Of a DNA stretch of 9,213 bases, positions 6,242 to 9,213 are shown piece after piece (the stretch's first letter is position 1; every line of letters begins with the position of its first letter). The position numbers were made by a program, and so were the translations under genes. A model generated the notes under the pieces. That model was given only the letters and a program-made list of their open reading frames with translations. It ran no database searches and had not been told where the DNA came from. The stretch is from an uncultured Desulfovibrio sp. (lineage in GTDB: Bacteria > Desulfobacterota > Desulfovibrionia > Desulfovibrionales > Desulfovibrionaceae): the NCBI GenBank assembly GCA_900547595.1, contig URHE01000073.1, positions 1-9,213 of the forward strand, written 5' to 3'.

Positions 6242-7411
6242 TTACAGGCCGGCTTCCTTGGCTCCGGCGTGGACGATTTCCTTGTTGATGGTGGTCAACG
6301 AGGAGGCCACGATGGGATCGTTGCGGTCAAGCACGATCTTGCCGTCCTTGGTGAGGTAGGCAAGCAGGTTGTAGATGTTGTTGGCGAACATCCAGGTGGA
6401 GCTGGTGGGCATCATGCCGGGGATGTTCTTGATGCCGCTGACGGTCACGCCTTCGAAAACGGTCTCCTCGCCAGCCTTGGTCACGGCGCAGTTGCCGCCC
6501 TGGTCGATGGCGATGTCCACAATGACCGAGCCGGGCTTCATGGACTTGACCATCTCCTCGGTGATGAGCACCGGAGCGAGTTTGCCGGGAATGAGGGCCG
6601 TGAGGATGATGACGTCGGCATCCTTGACCACGGGCTTGATGGCCTCGATTTCCTTTTTCAGCCATTCCTCGGGCAGGCGCTGGGCGTAGCCGCCCTCGCC
6701 GATGGCCACTTCCTTGGGCACGCCGGTGTCCACGGACTTGGCGCCGAGGCTGCGGGCCTGCTCGGCCGCGTCGGGACGGATGTCGATGGCCGTCACTTCG
6801 GCGCCCAGGCGCTTGGCGGTGGCGACCGCCTGGAGGCCGGCCACGCCCGTGCCGATGACCACGACCTTGGCGGGCTTGATGACGCCCACGGCGGTGCCGA
6901 TCATGGGCATGAACTTGGAAAGATAGCTGGCGGCCATGAGCACGCCCTTGTAGCCGGCCACGGTGCTCATGGAGGTCAGGGCGTCCATGCTCTGCGCGCG
7001 GGAGATGCGCGGGATGCCGTCAAGGGTGATGCTGATGCAGCCGGTGTCGCGCAGCTTTTTCATGGGCTCGCGGTTCACCGGGGCGGCGGGATGCAGGAAG
7101 GTGATGAGGTACTGGCCGTCGCGGAGCATGTCGCTCTCGTGCATGCCTTCCTTCTCGTTGAACAGGGGCTCTTTCACCTTGAGGATGACGTCGGCCTTGT
7201 CGAACACTTCCTTGGCGCGCTCGACGATGGTGGCACCGGCGGCCTTGTACTGGTCGTCGGAGAAGAACGCGCCCTCGCCGGCGCCCGCCTGCACCAGAAC
7301 GACGGCGCCCTCGTCGACCATTTTCTTCACGGTTTCGGGGGTGGACGACACGCGGCGCTCGCCGGGCATGATTTCCGTGGGAACACCGATGGTCATACCG
7401 GAAAATTTCAT
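6242..7411 (-). CDS. pntAA: NAD(P) transhydrogenase subunit alpha part 1 (NAD-binding domain I)
   Basis: Soluble NAD(H)-binding subunit of 389 residues. The N-terminal part starts TIGVPTEIMPGERRV (7-21), shared with alanine dehydrogenases, but the RISRAQSMDAL segment (135-145) gives R135, Q140 and D143 with the spacing of the transhydrogenase RQD loop. The Rossmann motif is VVVIGTGVAGLQAVATAKRLGA (183-204), with D210 at the end of the next strand favouring NAD over NADP. The GEGGYAQ segment (238-244) matches the mobile loop of domain I. This distinguishes it from alanine dehydrogenase, the enzyme one might expect beside tpa. The ATG at 7411 has AAGGAG 8 bases upstream; an in-frame TTG 6 codons earlier overlaps that ribosome site and is rejected. 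The stop is TAA. It lies 80 bases downstream of tpa. Confidence 0.95.
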   Translation of the reverse strand: MKFSGMTIGVPTEIMPGERRVSSTPETVKKMVDEGAVVLVQAGAGEGAFFSDDQYKAAGATIVERAKEVFDKADVILKVKEPLFNEKEGMHESDMLRDGQYLITFLHPAAPVNREPMKKLRDTGCISITLDGIPRISRAQSMDALTSMSTVAGYKGVLMAASYLSKFMPMIGTAVGVIKPAKVVVIGTGVAGLQAVATAKRLGAEVTAIDIRPDAAEQARSLGAKSVDTGVPKEVAIGEGGYAQRLPEEWLKKEIEAIKPVVKDADVIILTALIPGKLAPVLITEEMVKSMKPGSVIVDIAIDQGGNCAVTKAGEETVFEGVTVSGIKNIPGMMPTSSTWMFANNIYNLLAYLTKDGKIVLDRNDPIVASSLTTINKEIVHAGAKEAGL

Positions 7412-7451
7412 GGGGATCGCTCCTTGCAAGCTGACAGAGTGAATTCGGGTG

Positions 7452-7477
7452 GGGCCGGGACCGCGCGGTCCCGGCCC
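7452..7477 (-). terminator. Perfect palindrome hairpin between tpa and pntAA
   Basis: A 26-base perfect palindrome with arms GGGCCGGGACC and GGTCCCGGCCC around a GCGC centre. It lies 14 bases after the tpa stop and ahead of the pntAA ribosome site. No T-tract follows on either strand. It should form a very stable stem in RNA, consistent with protection of the tpa message from 3' decay or with partial termination, either of which would favour Tpa over the transhydrogenase. Confidence 0.5.
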
Positions 7478-7491
7478 GCCGGAACCGGAAG

Positions 7492-8868
7492 CTAGGCCTT
7501 GACCGCCTTGAAGGCGTTATCAAGCGCCTTGAGTATCTCGTCGAGTTCCGCCGTGGTGGTGATGAGCGCCGGAGCCAGGCAGAGAGTGTTGTTGAATTCG
7601 CGGAAGCAGCGGCTGGTCTTGCCGATGATGACGCCCTGCTTCATGCACTCGCCCACCACGGCGCCGGCCACGGCTTCGGAGACAGGCTCGCGGGTGGCGC
7701 GGTCCTTGACGAGCTCCAGGCCGCAGAAGAGGCCCTTGCCGCGCACGTCGCCGATGATCTCGTACTTCTTTTCCAGGGCCTTGAGACCGTCCATGAGGTA
7801 CTCGCCCATCCTGACCACGTTGTCGAGCACATGGTGCTCTTCCATGTAGCAAAGATTGGCGTACCCGGCGGCGGGGCCGGCGGTGCAGCCGCCAAAGGTG
7901 CTGATGTCGCGGAAGTAGCTGTCGCGGTCGGCCGGGTCGGCGATGAAGTCCTGAAAGACTTCCTCGGTGGTCACGGTGCAGGAGATGGGCGCGTAGCCCG
8001 CGGCCACGCCCTTGGCCATGGTCACGATGTCGGGCTTGACGTTGAAGTGCTGGTAGCCGAACCACTTGCCGGTGCGGCCGAGACCGCAGACCACTTCGTC
8101 AATGATGAGCAGGAGGCCGTACTTCTTGCAGATCTCGGTGATGGTCTCGAAGTAGCCCTCGGGCGGCACGATGACGCCGCCGCCGGCGGTGATGGGCTCC
8201 AGGATGACGGCGCCCACGGTGTCGGGGTCTTCCTTCTGCACCACGGTCTCAAGCTCGCGGGCGAACTTTTCGCCCAGATTGGCCGTGCCCGCCGGATAGG
8301 GCGAACGGTAGACCGAGCAGGCCGGAAATTCCACGAAGCCCGGGGTGTAGGGGCCGTACTGCATCTTGCGCTCTTCCTGCCCGCAGGCGGAAAGCGTGGT
8401 GATGGTGGTGCCGTGGTAGTCGCGGTTGCGGTAGACGACCTTGTACTTCTTGCCGCCGTGCTTGAGCTGGGAGATCTGGCGCACGATCTTGAAGGCTTTT
8501 TCATTGGCCTCCGAACCGGAATTGGAGAGATAGACACGGCTCATGCCCGGCATCTTCTCAATAAGCTTCTTGGAGAAGCGGATGGTGGGAATATTGCCGA
8601 AGCCGTTGGCAAAATAGCACAGCTCCATGAGCTGGTCGCTCACGGCCTTGGTCAGCGTCTCGTTGCCATAGCCCAGATTGACCGTCCAGACACCGCCGGA
8701 GACCGCGTCCAGATATTCCTTGCCGTTGATGTCGGTGACCCGCATGCCCTTGCCCTTGACAAAGATGGTGGGGTCAGCCTTTTCAAAGATTTTGTGCTGG
8801 GTGAGGTGATGCCAGACGTACTTTTTGTCGTCCGCGATCATCTCGGCGGCGTTGAAGGACTGCGCCAT
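7492..8868 (-). CDS. tpa: Taurine:pyruvate aminotransferase (class III, PLP-dependent)
   Basis: Enzyme of 458 residues that would transfer the amino group of taurine to pyruvate, giving sulfoacetaldehyde and L-alanine in the cytoplasm. Class III aminotransferase landmarks are in order: SGGVWTVNLGYGN (57-69), SNSGSEANEKA (115-125) for the cofactor phosphate, YHGTT (151-155) stacking on PLP, ILEPITAGGG (222-231), IIDEVVCGLGRTG (255-267) with D257, and TMAKGVAAGYAP (283-294) with K286 as the Schiff-base lysine. The overall sequence, including the N-terminal YVWHHLTQH (17-25), is the Tpa type known from Bilophila wadsworthia rather than a generic beta-alanine or GABA aminotransferase, judged from memory. 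The ATG at 8868 follows GGAGGA at good spacing; the open frame continues upstream to 9024, but that stretch is leader and overlaps the promoter. The stop is TAG. It is first in the set, behind the sigma-54 promoter. Confidence 0.93.
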   Translation of the reverse strand: MAQSFNAAEMIADDKKYVWHHLTQHKIFEKADPTIFVKGKGMRVTDINGKEYLDAVSGGVWTVNLGYGNETLTKAVSDQLMELCYFANGFGNIPTIRFSKKLIEKMPGMSRVYLSNSGSEANEKAFKIVRQISQLKHGGKKYKVVYRNRDYHGTTITTLSACGQEERKMQYGPYTPGFVEFPACSVYRSPYPAGTANLGEKFARELETVVQKEDPDTVGAVILEPITAGGGVIVPPEGYFETITEICKKYGLLLIIDEVVCGLGRTGKWFGYQHFNVKPDIVTMAKGVAAGYAPISCTVTTEEVFQDFIADPADRDSYFRDISTFGGCTAGPAAGYANLCYMEEHHVLDNVVRMGEYLMDGLKALEKKYEIIGDVRGKGLFCGLELVKDRATREPVSEAVAGAVVGECMKQGVIIGKTSRCFREFNNTLCLAPALITTTAELDEILKALDNAFKAVKA

Positions 8869-9000
8869 GTCTTCCTCCGATGACGTTTGTGCCTGGCGCC
8901 GCCTGGGGCATGCCCGACCGGAACATCCGGGGCGGCGTCGGATATCGCAATGTGGCGGCTCTGGCGTTCCCTCTCGAATGCCCGGGCCGCAGCCTGAAGT

Positions 9001-9017
9001 AGCAAGCCTTGTGCCAA
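9001..9017 (-). promoter_or_regulatory. Sigma-54 (RpoN) -24/-12 promoter for tpa
   Basis: On the minus strand the 17 bases TTGGCACAAGGCTTGCT match the sigma-54 consensus TTGGCACG-N4-TTGCT at every fixed position but one (A for G at the eighth base), with exact GG-to-GC spacing. GG lies at 9015-9014 and GC at 9003-9002, which predicts a start near 8990 (a G on the sense strand) and a leader of about 122 nt before the tpa ATG. Transcription would need an enhancer-binding activator, in keeping with the repeats upstream. The activator gene is not in the window. Confidence 0.8.
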
Positions 9018-9025
9018 AAGGCACA
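9010..9025. repeat. Inverted repeat overlapping the -24 element
   Basis: TGTGCC and GGCACA form a perfect 6-bp inverted repeat around TTTT. The downstream arm is the GGCAC of the sigma-54 -24 element. A dimeric regulator bound here would compete with RNA polymerase; equally, the symmetry may be incidental because the -24 sequence supplies one arm. Confidence 0.4.
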
Positions 9026-9036
9026 GGCAGGGTATC

Positions 9037-9065
9037 AGTATAAATTCCAAGGCGTTGTCAGGCAA
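9037..9065 (-). promoter_or_regulatory. Possible sigma-70 promoter upstream of the sigma-54 site
   Basis: TTGCCT (9065-9060) and TATACT (9042-9037) are separated by 17 bases on the minus strand, matching the -35 consensus at four of six and the -10 at five of six positions. Transcription would begin about 9030, just upstream of the -24 element, and could give a basal level independent of the activator. In a GC-rich genome a TATACT is uncommon, but chance remains possible. Confidence 0.4.
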
Positions 9066-9099
9066 TAGCCTCCGCGGCGCCCACCCCGCCCGTAAATAT

Positions 9100-9148
9100 A
9101 AACCAAAATCGACTCAAAATGGCGCCGAATGCCAAATCAAAATCGACT
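9100..9148 (-). promoter_or_regulatory. Direct repeat, candidate activator (enhancer) binding sites
   Basis: AGTCGATTTTGATTT (9148-9134) and AGTCGATTTTGGTTT (9114-9100) on the minus strand agree at 14 of 15 bases and are 34 bp apart, about three helical turns. They lie about 110 to 158 bases upstream of the predicted sigma-54 start, the usual distance for enhancer-binding proteins. A related core in opposite orientation (plus-strand TCGATT, 9161-9166) lies further upstream and may be a third half-site. They stand in an AT-rich patch in otherwise GC-rich DNA. Confidence 0.6.
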
Positions 9149-9174
9149 TATGACCCGTTTTCGATTCGTTACGC

Positions 9175-9213
9175 AAAAAACCGCTCCCGGCCGCCGCCTG
9201 CCGCCGACGGCAG
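9175..9213 (-). terminator. Possible end of an upstream minus-strand terminator (cut by window edge)
   Basis: On the minus strand CTGCCG-TCGG-CGGCAG (9213-9198) can form a 6-bp stem, followed by GC-rich sequence and then six T (9180-9175). The T-run is 17 bases past this stem, too far for a standard terminator, and any better partner strand would lie outside the window. The element may mark the end of a preceding gene. Confidence 0.2.

Noticed and set aside
6242..7411. Alanine dehydrogenase rather than PntAA
   Set aside because: The N-terminus is similar, but the RQD loop (R135, Q140, D143), the GYAQ mobile loop and the downstream pntAB and pntB identify the transhydrogenase subunit.
8869..9024. 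A 52-codon N-terminal extension of Tpa from a GTG at 9024
   Set aside because: The extra residues are Arg/Pro-rich and unlike the family, the start lies within the promoter region, and a good GGAGGA precedes the ATG at 8868.
9120..9136. Another -24-like sequence, TTGGCATTCGGCGCCAT, on the minus strand between the two direct repeats
   Set aside because: It has the TTGGCA half but nothing like TTGC at the -12 position; it also contains only a short GGCGCC palindrome.

Overview
The window is GC-rich and carries an eight-gene set, all on the minus strand and so read from right to left. It looks like a taurine (organosulfonate) utilisation locus of a Desulfovibrionaceae-type anaerobe, a Bilophila/Desulfovibrio relative. 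The guess rests on the taurine:pyruvate aminotransferase, which resembles the Bilophila wadsworthia Tpa type as I remember it, on the TRAP transporter context, on a sigma-54 type promoter, and on high-GC codon use. The genus cannot be fixed from sequence reading alone.

Layout in transcription order. 9213-8869: regulatory region with a two-copy direct repeat (candidate enhancer-binding sites), a possible sigma-70 promoter, a near-perfect sigma-54 -24/-12 element and a leader of about 120 nt. 8868-7492: tpa. 7411-6242, 6151-5870 and 5817-4393: the three subunits of a proton-translocating NAD(P) transhydrogenase (pntAA, pntAB, pntB). 4272-3268: dctP-type periplasmic binding protein 1. 3144-2587 and 2587-1283: dctQ and dctM, the small and large TRAP membrane subunits, overlapping by one base. 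1213-149: a second, diverged dctP-type binding protein. At 3-98 there may be the tail of a plus-strand gene that converges on the set.

How the genes probably work together. The TRAP transporter, served by two binding proteins, would bring in taurine and perhaps a related C2 sulfonate using an ion gradient. Tpa moves the amino group from taurine to pyruvate, giving sulfoacetaldehyde and alanine. The transhydrogenase exchanges reducing equivalents between NADH and NADPH, driven by the proton gradient, and so may match the cofactor needs of the following steps (sulfoacetaldehyde reduction, alanine oxidation, acetaldehyde oxidation). None of those later enzymes (alanine dehydrogenase, sulfoacetaldehyde reductase, isethionate sulfite-lyase) is encoded here, so they must lie elsewhere if the pathway is complete.

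Four junctions contain strong GC-rich hairpins without U-tracts: after tpa, after pntAA, after dctP1 and after dctM. A weaker one follows dctP2. They suggest graded expression or RNA processing within one long transcription unit rather than separate operons. I see no tRNA, rRNA, CRISPR, insertion sequence or phage gene.
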